Shown here one piece after another: positions 15,984-26,600 of a DNA stretch of 64,000 bases. A model generated the notes under the pieces. It made no database searches. It saw only the letters and a program-made list of their open reading frames with translations, and was not told the DNA's origin. The DNA is from GWE2-42-39 sp963662895 (GTDB lineage: Bacteria > Bacteroidota > Bacteroidia > Bacteroidales > Prolixibacteraceae). The position numbers were made by a program, and so were the translations under genes. Position 1 is the first letter of the stretch, and every line of letters starts with the position of its first letter. The stretch spans positions 2,790,001-2,854,000 of the forward strand of contig OY759982.1 in assembly GCA_963662895.1 (NCBI GenBank), read 5' to 3'.

Positions 15984-18900
15984 ATGAGAAAGTCAGGCAT
16001 TGTTGAATCTGCCATGAGACACAGGCAGATCGTATTTTTAATTACTACGTTACTGGTAGTACTGGGTGTTTATGCCCTTATGGTGATGCCGAGACAGGAG
16101 TTCCCGACGTTTACCATCCGTCAGGGACTGGTTATTGGAGTATATCCGGGAGCCAATTCAGCAGAAGTAGAGGAACAACTAACCACGAAAGTTGAAAAGT
16201 ATCTGTTCGGCTATGAAGAAATCCAAAAGAAGAAAACCTATTCGTATTCGAAAGACGGGCTGATGATCGTTTTTGTTGAGTTGAACGATAACGTAAAAAA
16301 TGCAGATGAATTTTGGGCTAAGTTGAATCATGGCCTTAATAATCTGAAGGCACAACTTCCATCCGGTGTATTGGCTTTATATTCCAACAGTGATTTTGGT
16401 GACACTTCAGCATTACTTATTACACTGGAAGCCGATCATAAAACTTACCGGGAACTGGAGGATTATATGGACGAGTTGGAAAACCGTCTCCGGCGTATTG
16501 AGTCTGTGTCCAAACTTCGTCATTATGGTCTGGAAAAGGAACAAATCAGCATTTACCTGGAAAAAGAAAAACTAACCAATTACGGTATCGGAACATCTAC
16601 CTTGATGGCCAGCTTATTCACTCAGGGATTTACGACCATGAGCGGAACTATTGATAATGACGACCTGATAGCACCGATCCATATTTCTCCATCCTATAAT
16701 ACAGAACAGGATATTGCCAACCAGATTATATATTCAGATCCTGCCGGGAACCTTATCCGTTTGAAAGATGTGGCCCGGATTGTCCGCGAATATCCCGACC
16801 CGGACAGTTATATTACCAATAACGGGAATAAATGTCTGCTGATTTCAATGGAGATGCAGGAAGGTAATAATATTGTACAATACGGGAAAGAAGTAGATGA
16901 GGTATTAAAACAATTTCAGTCGGAACTTCCCGAAGGTGTAAATATTGAACGGATAGCCGACCAGCCGCTGGTTGTAAGCAATTCAATCACTACTTTCCTG
17001 AGAGAAATGCTTTATGCCATTGTTGCTGTAATTCTGGTAACTATGGCTTTGCTCCCTTTCCGGGTAGCATCGGTAGCAGCTACCTCAATTCCTGTCAGCA
17101 TTTTTGCATCACTGGGTATCATGCTTATAACCGGGATGGAACTCAATACAGTGACCTTGGCTGCCCTTATCGTGGTGCTGGGAATGATTGTCGACAACTC
17201 AATCGTAATTGTCGACAGTTATATGGAAAAACTTGATCATGGCATGTCCCGGTGGCATGCGGCTATCAGCAGTGCCAAAAGCTTTTTCAAAGCAATTTTT
17301 TCGGCAACTCTGGCTATCAGCATTACCTTTTTCCCATTCCTTTTTACCCTGAAAGGAATGTTCCAGGAATTTGTACTACTCTTTCCATGGACAGTAACTA
17401 TTACCCTGGGAATCTCCCTGATCGTAGCCATGCTTTTCATCCCGTTTGTTCAGTATGTTTTTATCAGGGAAGGCTTCAAAAAAACGAAATCCCGTAAAAA
17501 AGAAGGGAAACGTACTTTTCTGGATATTATTCAACAAACGTATGAAAAATGGTTGGTACAGGCTTTCAAACATCCCCGGATTACAATTGGTGCAGCCTTT
17601 TTGTCAATTGTGATTGGAGGGCTTCTTTTTACTCAGGTTCCGCAACGTTTGATGCCAATTGCCGAACGAAACCAGTTCGCTGTGGAAATTTATCTCCCGC
17701 AGGGAAGTTCCCTGGAGCAGACCGCCGCTGTTGCCGACAGTATGGAAAGAATATTCAGGCAGGATGAACGGATTGTTTCGGTAACTTCTTTTACAGGAAC
17801 CAGTTCTCCACGGTTCCATACCGCCTATGCCCCGAACCTGCCTGCAAAAAATTATGCACAGTTTATCGTGAAAACAATTTCAAATGAAGCCACAGTTGAA
17901 GTGTTGGATGAATATACCCCTCAATATTCAGATTATTTTCCTAAAGCACATGTTCGCTTCAAACAACTTGAATATCAGGAAGCAGCATTCCCCATTGAAG
18001 TACGATTAGTGGGTGACGATATAAACAAATTAAAAACTGAAGCTGATTCTCTCAGCAAAAAATTCTGCAATGTGCCTGGTCTTACCTGGGTACATACCAA
18101 CTACGAAGAAATGCTCCCTGGTGCACAAATTGATATTCAGCAGATTGATGCTAACCGTCTGGGAATAAACCGGGCAACTGTTGCCACTAATCTGGCCATG
18201 CGTTTCGATGGGTTACCGCTTACAACATTATGGGAAGGCGACTATCCTATTTCAGTAAAATTAAAAGCTGAACGAGAGCATGAACCCAATTATGATGATA
18301 TTGAAAATGAATATGTACACTCATTGATCCCCGGGATTTCTGTGCCTGTTCGGCAAATTGCAAAAGTAAAACCAGACTGGAATGAAGGGAAAATTGTCAG
18401 GAGAAACGGTGTTCGTACCATCAGTATTCTGGGCGATGTGAAAAGGAATGTCAATATAAACAAAGTATTCCGGCAGGTACGCAATATTACCGAACAGCAT
18501 TCTTTGCCACAGGGAATCAGTGTACAATACGGTGGCTCGTATGAAGATGACCAGAAAAACCTTCCCCAGATTCTCAGTGGATTGGTGGTCAGTATATTCA
18601 TCATCTTCCTGATTCTGATCTTCCATTTCCGTAAAATAAATTTGGCACTGCTGGTACTTGGCTCTGCCTCGTTAAGTTTTATTGGGGCTGTATTAGGATT
18701 GCTAATTATGCATGTTGAATTTAGCTTAACATCGATACTTGGCGTTGTGAGCCTGGTCGGTATCCTGGTTCGTAATGGAATTATTATGCTTGATTATGCA
18801 GAGGAATTACGCCATAAAAAGAAAATGGCAGTTTTGGAAGCTGCATTTGAGGCCGGGAAACGGAGGATGCGCCCTATTTTCCTGACATCGGCAGCAGCCT

Positions 18901-20438
18901 CTATGGGCGTTATCCCGATGATTATCAGCAAAAGCGCCTTGTGGTCACCGATGGGTACCGTAATCTGCTTTGGTACATTAACATCAATGATCTTGCTGGT
19001 GCTTATTCTTCCGGTAGCTTACTGGCTTATCTTCAGAAAAGTGGATAAAAACAGGAAAAAAGTAACAATTGAAGAAATTTCAGGAAACGGAAAAATGAAA
19101 CCGGCTATTTTAACAATTGCTGTCCTGCTCGTAGCAAGCTCTTCTTTATTTGCCCAAAACACATTCACATTAGAACAATGTAAAGAAATGGCGCTTACCA
19201 ACAATGCAGCAATAAAAAATAAAATTATCGATATTGAATCGGCAGAAGAAGTAAAAAAAGCAGCATATACAAAGTATTTTCCCCAGGTTGAAGCTACTGC
19301 CCTGTCGTTTCGTTTTGATAAACCGTTAATGGAATTTGAAATGGAAGGAGGAGACCTTCCTGTTTACGACGGGAATGCTGATAACTTATCTTCTGCAACA
19401 CAATATGCCTATTTCCCCGGGACATCAATCTCAATGCTCGAAAACGGAACAATAGGAATTGTAACAGCCACCCAACCCATATATTCAGGCCTGAGGATCA
19501 CTACAGGAAACAAATTGGCAAATCTTGGAATTGAAGTAAATAAACTTCAGTTAACTACCACTAAAAATGCAATTACATTATCAACCGAGAAACAATACTG
19601 GCAAATTGTATCCCTGAATGAAAAGTTAAAAACACTGGAACGGTATATGGAGATGGTCGACACACTACACAAAGAAGTTAGTGACTCATTCAATGCAGGA
19701 CTGATCACCCGGAATGATTTGCTAAAAGTGGAACTTAAACAAAACGAGTTACAAATGGACCACCTGAAACTAACCAATGGCATTGAACTTACCAAAATGG
19801 CCCTCTGCCAATATATTGGTACAGAATACAAAAAAGGGATGGCTTTTACGGATAAATTGCCAAAAACAGAAGATCCACAATTAATAATAACAGATCATTT
19901 GAAGGCTTTATCAAACCGTTCAGAATACCGGCTTTTACAAAAAAGTTCAGAGGCCGAAAAATACCAGACAAAAATGCAACGAGGGGAATATATGCCCCAG
20001 ATAGCTGTTGGTGTAGGCGGACAATATCTCGATATAATGGACGATGACGCTTCTACTATTGGCATGATATTCGGAACTGTAACAATTCCGATCTCCGGGT
20101 GGTGGGAAGCTTCGCACAAGATGAAAGAACGAAAGCTAAAGGAAATGCAAAACCAAAATACGGTTAGCGACAATACAGAAAAACTCCTTTTGCAAATGCA
20201 ACAGGCAAACAACTCGCTGAACGAATCGTTTCAACAGATTGAACTGGCTCAAAAATCGGTTAAACAAGCTGAAGAAAATCTAAAAGTAAACAGCGATAAT
20301 TATCATGCAGGAATAATAAATATTTCGGATATGCTTGATGCCCAGGCCCAGTTACAAAACTCAAAAGATAAATATATTGATGCCGTAACCCAATATCATT
20401 TGGCGAAAATAAACTATTTGCAGGTTACCGGAAGGTAA
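15984..20438 (+). CDS. RND efflux permease fused to a TolC-like outer-membrane factor
   Basis: One 1484-codon frame encodes two normally separate parts. Residues 1-1037 form an RND pump: an N-terminal helix, two periplasmic porter regions and a TM4 motif, LGMIVDNSIVIVDSY, with D-N where many drug pumps have D-D. Residues 1038-1484 form a TolC-like protein starting with MKPAILTIAVLLVASSSLFA, a typical signal peptide, then TFTLEQCKEMALTNNAAIKN and paired coiled-coil repeats. The signal-like helix would cross the membrane and place the channel part in the periplasm, where signal peptidase could cut. ATG 19095 follows AGGAAACGGAAAA, so internal initiation is possible. Fusions of this kind are known for CzcA-type metal pumps. 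Confidence 0.9.
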   Translation: MRKSGIVESAMRHRQIVFLITTLLVVLGVYALMVMPRQEFPTFTIRQGLVIGVYPGANSAEVEEQLTTKVEKYLFGYEEIQKKKTYSYSKDGLMIVFVELNDNVKNADEFWAKLNHGLNNLKAQLPSGVLALYSNSDFGDTSALLITLEADHKTYRELEDYMDELENRLRRIESVSKLRHYGLEKEQISIYLEKEKLTNYGIGTSTLMASLFTQGFTTMSGTIDNDDLIAPIHISPSYNTEQDIANQIIYSDPAGNLIRLKDVARIVREYPDPDSYITNNGNKCLLISMEMQEGNNIVQYGKEVDEVLKQFQSELPEGVNIERIADQPLVVSNSITTFLREMLYAIVAVILVTMALLPFRVASVAATSIPVSIFASLGIMLITGMELNTVTLAALIVVLGMIVDNSIVIVDSYMEKLDHGMSRWHAAISSAKSFFKAIFSATLAISITFFPFLFTLKGMFQEFVLLFPWTVTITLGISLIVAMLFIPFVQYVFIREGFKKTKSRKKEGKRTFLDIIQQTYEKWLVQAFKHPRITIGAAFLSIVIGGLLFTQVPQRLMPIAERNQFAVEIYLPQGSSLEQTAAVADSMERIFRQDERIVSVTSFTGTSSPRFHTAYAPNLPAKNYAQFIVKTISNEATVEVLDEYTPQYSDYFPKAHVRFKQLEYQEAAFPIEVRLVGDDINKLKTEADSLSKKFCNVPGLTWVHTNYEEMLPGAQIDIQQIDANRLGINRATVATNLAMRFDGLPLTTLWEGDYPISVKLKAEREHEPNYDDIENEYVHSLIPGISVPVRQIAKVKPDWNEGKIVRRNGVRTISILGDVKRNVNINKVFRQVRNITEQHSLPQGISVQYGGSYEDDQKNLPQILSGLVVSIFIIFLILIFHFRKINLALLVLGSASLSFIGAVLGLLIMHVEFSLTSILGVVSLVGILVRNGIIMLDYAEELRHKKKMAVLEAAFEAGKRRMRPIFLTSAAASMGVIPMIISKSALWSPMGTVICFGTLTSMILLVLILPVAYWLIFRKVDKNRKKVTIEEISGNGKMKPAILTIAVLLVASSSLFAQNTFTLEQCKEMALTNNAAIKNKIIDIESAEEVKKAAYTKYFPQVEATALSFRFDKPLMEFEMEGGDLPVYDGNADNLSSATQYAYFPGTSISMLENGTIGIVTATQPIYSGLRITTGNKLANLGIEVNKLQLTTTKNAITLSTEKQYWQIVSLNEKLKTLERYMEMVDTLHKEVSDSFNAGLITRNDLLKVELKQNELQMDHLKLTNGIELTKMALCQYIGTEYKKGMAFTDKLPKTEDPQLIITDHLKALSNRSEYRLLQKSSEAEKYQTKMQRGEYMPQIAVGVGGQYLDIMDDDASTIGMIFGTVTIPISGWWEASHKMKERKLKEMQNQNTVSDNTEKLLLQMQQANNSLNESFQQIELAQKSVKQAEENLKVNSDNYHAGIINISDMLDAQAQLQNSKDKYIDAVTQYHLAKINYLQVTGR

Positions 20439-20466
20439 AAACCAAAAGGTTACTTGTATATTACCG

Positions 20467-20522
20467 AACCAAAAGCTGTTTCAAAATTTTTTCATAAAAA
20501 TATGTGGAAATAGCTTTTGGTT
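20467..20522. terminator. 16-bp stem hairpin after the first efflux operon
   Basis: Bases 20467-20482 and 20507-20522 are complementary over 16 pairs with one G-T wobble (core AACCAAAAGCT/AGCTTTTGGTT), with a 24-base loop. It lies 29 bases after the fusion gene stop. There is no T-run, so it may be a non-canonical terminator or an RNA-stabilising element. Confidence 0.5.
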
Positions 20523-20600
20523 AGATAAAACTCATTTATAAATATTTACATTTCTCCAAAAACACGACAAAGAAATAATTCATTAATTTTTCTTAAAATT

Positions 20601-20624
20601 TTAGTTCTTTTATTTCCGAACTAA
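20601..20624. promoter_or_regulatory. Operator 1 for the GbsR/MarR-type regulator
   Basis: Palindrome TTAGTTC-N10-GAACTAA. It ends 10 bases upstream of the -7 box TATATTTG (20635-20642), so a bound regulator would cover the -33 region. The same palindrome with the same spacing lies at 21145-21168, before the efflux genes. Confidence 0.75.
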
Positions 20625-20634
20625 AAAAACTTCT

Positions 20635-20642
20635 TATATTTG
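20635..20642 (+). promoter_or_regulatory. -7 promoter box of the GbsR/MarR-type gene
   Basis: TATATTTG (TAnnTTTG consensus), 28 bases before ATG 20671 and directly downstream of operator 1. Confidence 0.6.
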
Positions 20643-20670
20643 TTTCATTGAATGACATACAAATATAATT

Positions 20671-21129
20671 ATGGAAGAAGCTGAAAGGCTACAGAAACAA
20701 AGAGAACTGATTGAACAGGTAGGACGATACAGTGAAAAAGAAGGTTTTCAACCAGTTGCTGCACGAATAATGGGACTACTGATGGTGATGGACAAAGAAG
20801 AATATACCTTCGATGAAATTGTTGAAGAAATGAAAATCAGTAAAAGTTCGGCCAGCACAGCACTTCGGAATCTTGAATTAAGGGGGGTAATTGAATACGT
20901 AACTTATCACGGTGACAGGAAACGCTATTTCCGGTTTATTACCTCCGATACAAAAACACTGATAGAAGAAACAAAAAAGAAATTAATGCACCGTGCTGAA
21001 ATAATAGACCTGAGTATTAGCTTAAAAAAAAATGCGAATTCAACAAATGCAAAATTACTTAGAAATTTATCAAAAGGAATGAAATTTTTTATCTCAAAAA
21101 TGGATGAACTTAAAAATCAAATAGAATAA
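20671..21129 (+). CDS. GbsR/MarR family transcriptional regulator
   Basis: A 152-residue winged-helix regulator of the GbsR/MarR group. The DNA-binding part spans about residues 28-95 (ARIMGLLMVMDKEEYTFDEI, ISKSSASTALRNLELRGVIE, then the wing YVTYHGDRKRYFRF); a coiled C-terminal helix probably makes a dimer. It precedes tolC-adaptor-RND genes, and two identical palindromes lie before it and before the tolC gene, so autoregulation and control of the pump are strongly suggested. The inducing ligand is unknown. Confidence 0.88.
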   Translation: MEEAERLQKQRELIEQVGRYSEKEGFQPVAARIMGLLMVMDKEEYTFDEIVEEMKISKSSASTALRNLELRGVIEYVTYHGDRKRYFRFITSDTKTLIEETKKKLMHRAEIIDLSISLKKNANSTNAKLLRNLSKGMKFFISKMDELKNQIE

Positions 21130-21144
21130 TATTTTTTTAAATAA

Positions 21145-21168
21145 TTAGTTCGGTTAATTTAGAACTAA
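21145..21168. promoter_or_regulatory. Operator 2, before the tolC-adaptor-RND operon
   Basis: Palindrome TTAGTTC-N10-GAACTAA, the same arms and the same 10-base spacer as operator 1. It lies 22 bases upstream of ATG 21191. No TAnnTTTG box follows it; a TAATTTAG-like box inside it could be the promoter. Confidence 0.75.
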
Positions 21169-21190
21169 ATAACAAAATAAAAAGTAAGCC

Positions 21191-22531
21191 ATGAAACAAT
21201 TCATTTGTTTAGTCTTTTTGTGCTTTGTCTTTCTCTATACCCCCAAAGCAAACGCCCAGATATATGATCTGAAAAAACTGTTAAACTGTGCTATAGAAAA
21301 CAATACAGAGGTAAAAAAAGCAAACTTACAACAATCGGAAAGTAATTATAAGACCAAAGAAGTAAAAGCAAATGGTCTTCCTCAAATTGACGGAAATCTT
21401 GATTATTCGAGAATAGGATTACCTGACCTTAGTATTTCTTCAGAAATAATGTCCGCTCTGCCTGAAGATATTACACCATTACTGGAAGGGCTGAAAGACA
21501 TTGATGCCTTCCATATTTCATCGGCAGGATTGACAGTCAGCCAGCTTATTTACAGCCAGTCATATCTGTTAGGTGTCAAAGTAGCCCAAAAAGCAGAAGA
21601 GGTATATTCAACGATGCAGCAAAAAACAGAAGATGAAGTGATCTTCGATGTAGCTTCAAATTATTACCGGATATTAATGAATTTCTCAACACGTACCGTA
21701 TTAGATGAAAACATTCAAAATCTTGAAAAACTCTACGAAATCATCAAACTTCAATATGAAAACGATTTTGTGAAACAAACAGATGTAAACCGTTTAAAAG
21801 TAAATATAACAAACTTAGAAACCCAACGCGAAACCCTTGATAATGCAATCCTGATTCAAAAAAGAATTTTAAAAATAATTGCAGGACTTCCCCTGGATAA
21901 GGAAATGGAACTGGATACAACCAGTGAAATAAATAATATCCAGGGGCCGGTTATCCCGGATTTCACATTAGATATATTACCTGACTATCAAATATTGCAA
22001 AAACAACAGGAACTTGCCGGTCTGAAAATAAAATCAGATCAGGCTGCTTATTATCCCAGTTTGGCTGCTTTCGGACAATTGAAGTACTCAAGCTATAATA
22101 CAGATTTTGAGTTCAATGATTTTTCAAACATGAACACCATTGGACTAAAAGCAACAATCCCGGTTTTTAGTTCCGGCATACGAAAAAACAAGGTAATGCA
22201 ATCGAAACTGGCCCTTCAGCAAGTAGAAGAAAGTGCCAACCTGGTACAAAAACAATTAGGAACAAGCTACCGGAATGCTACAAATTCCCTGCTCTCGTCA
22301 TGGAAAAACCTTCAGGTACAAAAAGAAAACAAAGCACTGGCACACAGCGTGTATGAACAGATTAAACTTCAGTTTAATGAAGGAATGGCATCCCTCACCG
22401 ACTTATTAAATGTTGATTCGGCCCTTCTGGAAGCAGAAAATTCATACAATCAGCAGTTACTAAAATACCGTTTGGCTGAAGTCGAAATGCTCAAAGCAAC
22501 AGGTGCATTAAAATCATTGATAAACAATTAA
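21191..22531 (+). CDS. TolC family outer-membrane efflux channel
   Basis: A 446-residue outer-membrane factor with signal peptide (residues 1-22, ending ANAQ). It starts IYDLKKLLNCAIENNTEVKK and has the two-fold repeat of coiled-coil and beta-strand segments (for example NRLKVNITNLETQRETL, and FNEGMASLTDLLNVDSALLE near the end). It forms the trimeric exit duct for the adaptor and pump encoded downstream; the next gene starts 10 bases after its stop. Confidence 0.92.
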   Translation: MKQFICLVFLCFVFLYTPKANAQIYDLKKLLNCAIENNTEVKKANLQQSESNYKTKEVKANGLPQIDGNLDYSRIGLPDLSISSEIMSALPEDITPLLEGLKDIDAFHISSAGLTVSQLIYSQSYLLGVKVAQKAEEVYSTMQQKTEDEVIFDVASNYYRILMNFSTRTVLDENIQNLEKLYEIIKLQYENDFVKQTDVNRLKVNITNLETQRETLDNAILIQKRILKIIAGLPLDKEMELDTTSEINNIQGPVIPDFTLDILPDYQILQKQQELAGLKIKSDQAAYYPSLAAFGQLKYSSYNTDFEFNDFSNMNTIGLKATIPVFSSGIRKNKVMQSKLALQQVEESANLVQKQLGTSYRNATNSLLSSWKNLQVQKENKALAHSVYEQIKLQFNEGMASLTDLLNVDSALLEAENSYNQQLLKYRLAEVEMLKATGALKSLINN

Positions 22532-22541
22532 AAACAGTAAT

Positions 22542-23606
22542 ATGAAAACAGTAAAAAGATTTATCGTTCCGCTGGTTATTCTTGTTTTTGCCGTTTGGGC
22601 AGGAATTAAACTGAGTTCCAACAAACAAAAAATCCAGGAAGATGCATCGTTCGCTTCACAGGAGATAGGACAAGTTCCTGTAAAAATAGCCACCCCCCGG
22701 ATGGGAGCGCTTAACCAGCAAATTTCTGCCACAGGAACCATAAGTGCTTTCGAAGAATTGACCATTGTTTCAGAGACACAAGGGAAAGTGGAAAAAATAT
22801 ATAAAGATGTAGGCGATTATGTACGTAAAGACGAAGTCCTGCTTGAAGTCGACGACGAAACAATTGCGGCCAATGTTTTGGTGACCGAAGCAAACTACGA
22901 TCAACAACAAAAAGATATAGAACGTATGGAAAGATTAGAACGAGGGAATGCGATAGCCAAACACGATTTGGAACAGGCGAATATTGGATTGAAAAAAGCC
23001 AAAGCAGATTTAATAACCGCCCAAAAAGCTTTACGGGATACAAAAATTAAAACTCCAATATCCGGTTTTGTCAACAAAAAAATGGTGGAAACGGGACAGT
23101 TTATTGCAGAAGGAATACCTGTTTATGAAATTGTGAATACCTCAAAATTAAAATTGTGGGTAAAAATACCGGAAAAAGATATTTTCAAAATTTTCAAAGG
23201 ACAAAAAGTGGAGGTTAAAGTTCCCGCGTTTTCCGATAAGGTTATTGAAGGGCAGGTAAATGCAATAGGAGAAAAAGCTGACGAGTCTATGAAATTCGAC
23301 GTAGAAATATTAATCGATAATACAGGGAACGGGCAACACCTCAAAGCAGGCCTGTATGCAGAAGCAACCATACCGGTGGAAAGCTCTAAAACCTTTTTGA
23401 TAGAAAAAATAGCCTTGGTGGGCAGTTTAAAACAGCCGTCAGTTTTTGTAGCCAAGGGAAAGAAGGCAGTAAAAAAAGAGATTGTAACCAATGAGAGCAA
23501 CAATAAATATGTTGAGGTGGTGAAGGGAGTGTCGCAAAACGATAAAATAATAGTAAGCGGACAATTGAATTTACATGATGGCGATCAAATAAAAATTGTT
23601 GACTAA
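22542..23606 (+). CDS. RND efflux periplasmic adaptor
   Basis: A 354-residue membrane fusion protein anchored by an N-terminal helix (residues 7-24) rather than a lipid. It shows GTISAFEELTIVSETQGKVE (lipoyl half), a helical hairpin, LRDTKIKTPISGFVNKKMVE (second lipoyl half), a beta-barrel segment and a membrane-proximal segment ending in SQNDKIIVSGQLNLHDGDQI. It belongs to the second efflux operon and ends 2 bases before the pump gene. Confidence 0.92.
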   Translation: MKTVKRFIVPLVILVFAVWAGIKLSSNKQKIQEDASFASQEIGQVPVKIATPRMGALNQQISATGTISAFEELTIVSETQGKVEKIYKDVGDYVRKDEVLLEVDDETIAANVLVTEANYDQQQKDIERMERLERGNAIAKHDLEQANIGLKKAKADLITAQKALRDTKIKTPISGFVNKKMVETGQFIAEGIPVYEIVNTSKLKLWVKIPEKDIFKIFKGQKVEVKVPAFSDKVIEGQVNAIGEKADESMKFDVEILIDNTGNGQHLKAGLYAEATIPVESSKTFLIEKIALVGSLKQPSVFVAKGKKAVKKEIVTNESNNKYVEVVKGVSQNDKIIVSGQLNLHDGDQIKIVD

Positions 23607-23608
23607 AA

Positions 23609-26600
23609 ATGAAAATTACAGATATTTCCATAAAAAGGACGACCATCCCGGTTGTTGTTTTTACGATTTTGACTCTCGTCGGGATATATAGTTATACGCG
23701 GTTAAACATGGAGCTGATACCAAATATAGATATCCCGTATAATCTTGTAATGACTGGTTACCCGGGAGCAGCGCCGAGCGAGGTGGAAAGCTCTATTACC
23801 AAACCTGTTGAGGATGCCGTGTCAGGAATGGAAGGCATAGATGAAATGATTTCGTATTCTTTTGAAAATATGTCTTTAGTACTGATCAAACTAAAAGACG
23901 ACATGGACGGGGATATTTCGTTGCAGGATTGTGAACGAAAAGTAAACGCTATTCAGAAAGATTTACCGGAAGATGCAGAGTTGCCAATATTCCAAAAACT
24001 GGATATAAACATGTTTCCGGTTATGACTATCGGAGCGACTGCCGATATGCCCGAACAACAATTTTATGACCTTATTGATTTAAATATAAAACCTTATCTC
24101 TCGCAAATAAAAGGAGTGGCTGAAGTAGATATTGTTGGCGGTAACCAACGGGAAATTCAGATAAAGGCCGATGCCGATAAATTGCAACAGTATGGGGTTT
24201 CTTTGCTGCAACTGAAGCAAATTTTACAGGCTTCCAACTTAGATGTCCCGGCCGGTTCTGTAAAAGACGCCAAAGTCCGTTCTTTAATCCGTGTAAATGG
24301 AAAATTTAAATCGATTGAGGAAATTGAAGATTTGGACATAAAAAAGGGCTATATAAAAGTTAAAGATGTAGCGACGGTAACTGATGGGGCCAAAGAAAGT
24401 AAGAAGCTGGCACATCTTAACGGTGTCCCGTGTATCGGTTTATCGATCAAGAAACAAACCGGTGCCAACGACGTGAAAATAAGTAAAGAAGTATATAAAA
24501 TAATCGATGAATTTGAACAAAAGTATACCGGCAACAATCTTAACTTCATAGTGGCCAGTAATACTGCCCAGTTTACCGAAGACGCGGTTCACAGTGTAAT
24601 GGACGATCTTATTTTTGCGATCATACTGGTCTCGGTTACCATGCTGTTGTTCCTGCATAGTTTCCGTAACCTGGTTTTCGTAATAGTTTCTATCCCGACA
24701 TCCATTGTTTCGACGTTCGTTTTTTTCCATATCTTTGGTTTTTCACTGAACCTGATGACTTTACTGGCCTTATCAATCGTGGTAGGGGTCATTGTTGACG
24801 ATGCGATTGTGGTACTCGAAAATATATACCGGCACATGGAAATGGGCAAAGGACGGTGGCAGGCATCGTTGGATGCAACTAAGGAACTGGGTGTAACGGT
24901 AACATCCATTACCATTGTGTTGATTGCCGTATTTTTGCCCATCGGTTTAACGGGTGGAATAACCGGGCAGATACTTCGCTCGTTTTCCCTGGTTATTGTA
25001 TTCTCCATCTTAATTAGTTTGCTGGTCTCTTTCACCCTGGTACCTCTTCTTTCTTCCCGTTTCGGAAAAATTAAAGTACTAAAAAAAGGTAATCTGTTTG
25101 ATCGCTTCCTGATGGGATTTGAAAAAATAATAAATGAAATCAAGAATTTCATCATGAATATTTTACACTGGGCGTTGGAACATAAAGCTACGACTCTCAT
25201 TGTCGTCGTAATACTCTTCTTTTCTTCTTTCCTGTTGGTTTCTAACGGGTATATCCAAACAGAATTTATGGATGCAGGCGACCGGGGTGAATTTATTTTG
25301 CTGGCAGAACTGGATAAGAGCGCTACCCTTGAACAGACAAGTAAGTTGTGTTCTCAAATAGAAAAACAAATACTGTCTCATCCAGAAGTAGATGTAGTGT
25401 TTACCCGGGTCGGATCAAAAGGGGGAAGCCTTTCTATAGTGGAAACACCTTATGCTGCTGAAATTAACGTGAAACTGGTGGACAAAAAAGACAGGAATAT
25501 ATCCTCGAAGAAATTTAGTATTCAGGTAAAAAAAGAAATGTCGGAGATGTTTGCCGGGCCTGAATTTACCATCAATGAAGTGTCTATATTGGGAAAGACA
25601 GATCATCCACTTGAAATGTATATTAGGGGAAATAATTATGATGAGGTAAAAAGATATGCTACCAAGGTATATGAAATTACCCAGGGAATCGAAGGGATAA
25701 GTGACATTAAAACCAGTGACGAAGAAGGAAGTACCGAATTAAATATTGAAATAAACAGGGAAAAACTTTCCAAGTTAGGGTTAACACTGGCACAGGTAGG
25801 GGGAGAGCTGAGGATTGCCTTTGCCGGCGATGATGATTTAAAATATAAAGAAGCAGGGGAAGAGTATGATATCAACATCCAGTTCGACGATTTTGATAAA
25901 AGGGACAAAGCCGATGTCGAAAATATTTCTTTTATGACTTCCAATGGAGAATATGTACAGATGAAACAGTTCGCATCTGTTATAGAAGGGAAAGGGGCTG
26001 CTACTCTGCAAAGATACAATAAATTACCTGCAGTAGTTATAACCGGATCGGTTGCCGGAAAAACAATCGGTACCGTGGGGGAAGAAATAAAAGCTAAACT
26101 GGCAAAAACAGATAAACCTCTGGGGGTAGATGTTGTATATGCAGGGGATATGAAACAACAATCAGAATCTTTCGGGAGCCTTTTTGTTGCCCTCATAGCA
26201 TCTATCCTTTTTGTTTACCTGACCATGGTTGCCCTGTACGATAGTTACGCATATCCACTCGTGGTAATGTTTACCATGCCGTTGTCTATCACAGGGGCAT
26301 TGCTTGCCCTGGCATTAGCTCAAAAAAGTATAAGCCTCTTTTCTATTATGGGAATTATCATGTTAATGGGACTTGTAGCTAAAAACGCTATTTTGATTGT
26401 TGACTTTGCAAACGAATTGGTTGATAAAGGGATAAAAGTTTATGATGCTATTATTGAAGCGACCAGTCTTCGTTTCCGTCCGATTTTAATGACCAACCTG
26501 GCACTGATCTTTGGTTTGCTTCCCCTGGCACTTTCCAGCGGGCCGGGAGCAGAATGGAAAAGCGGAATCGGATGGGTACTGATCGGTGGCTTAACCAGTT

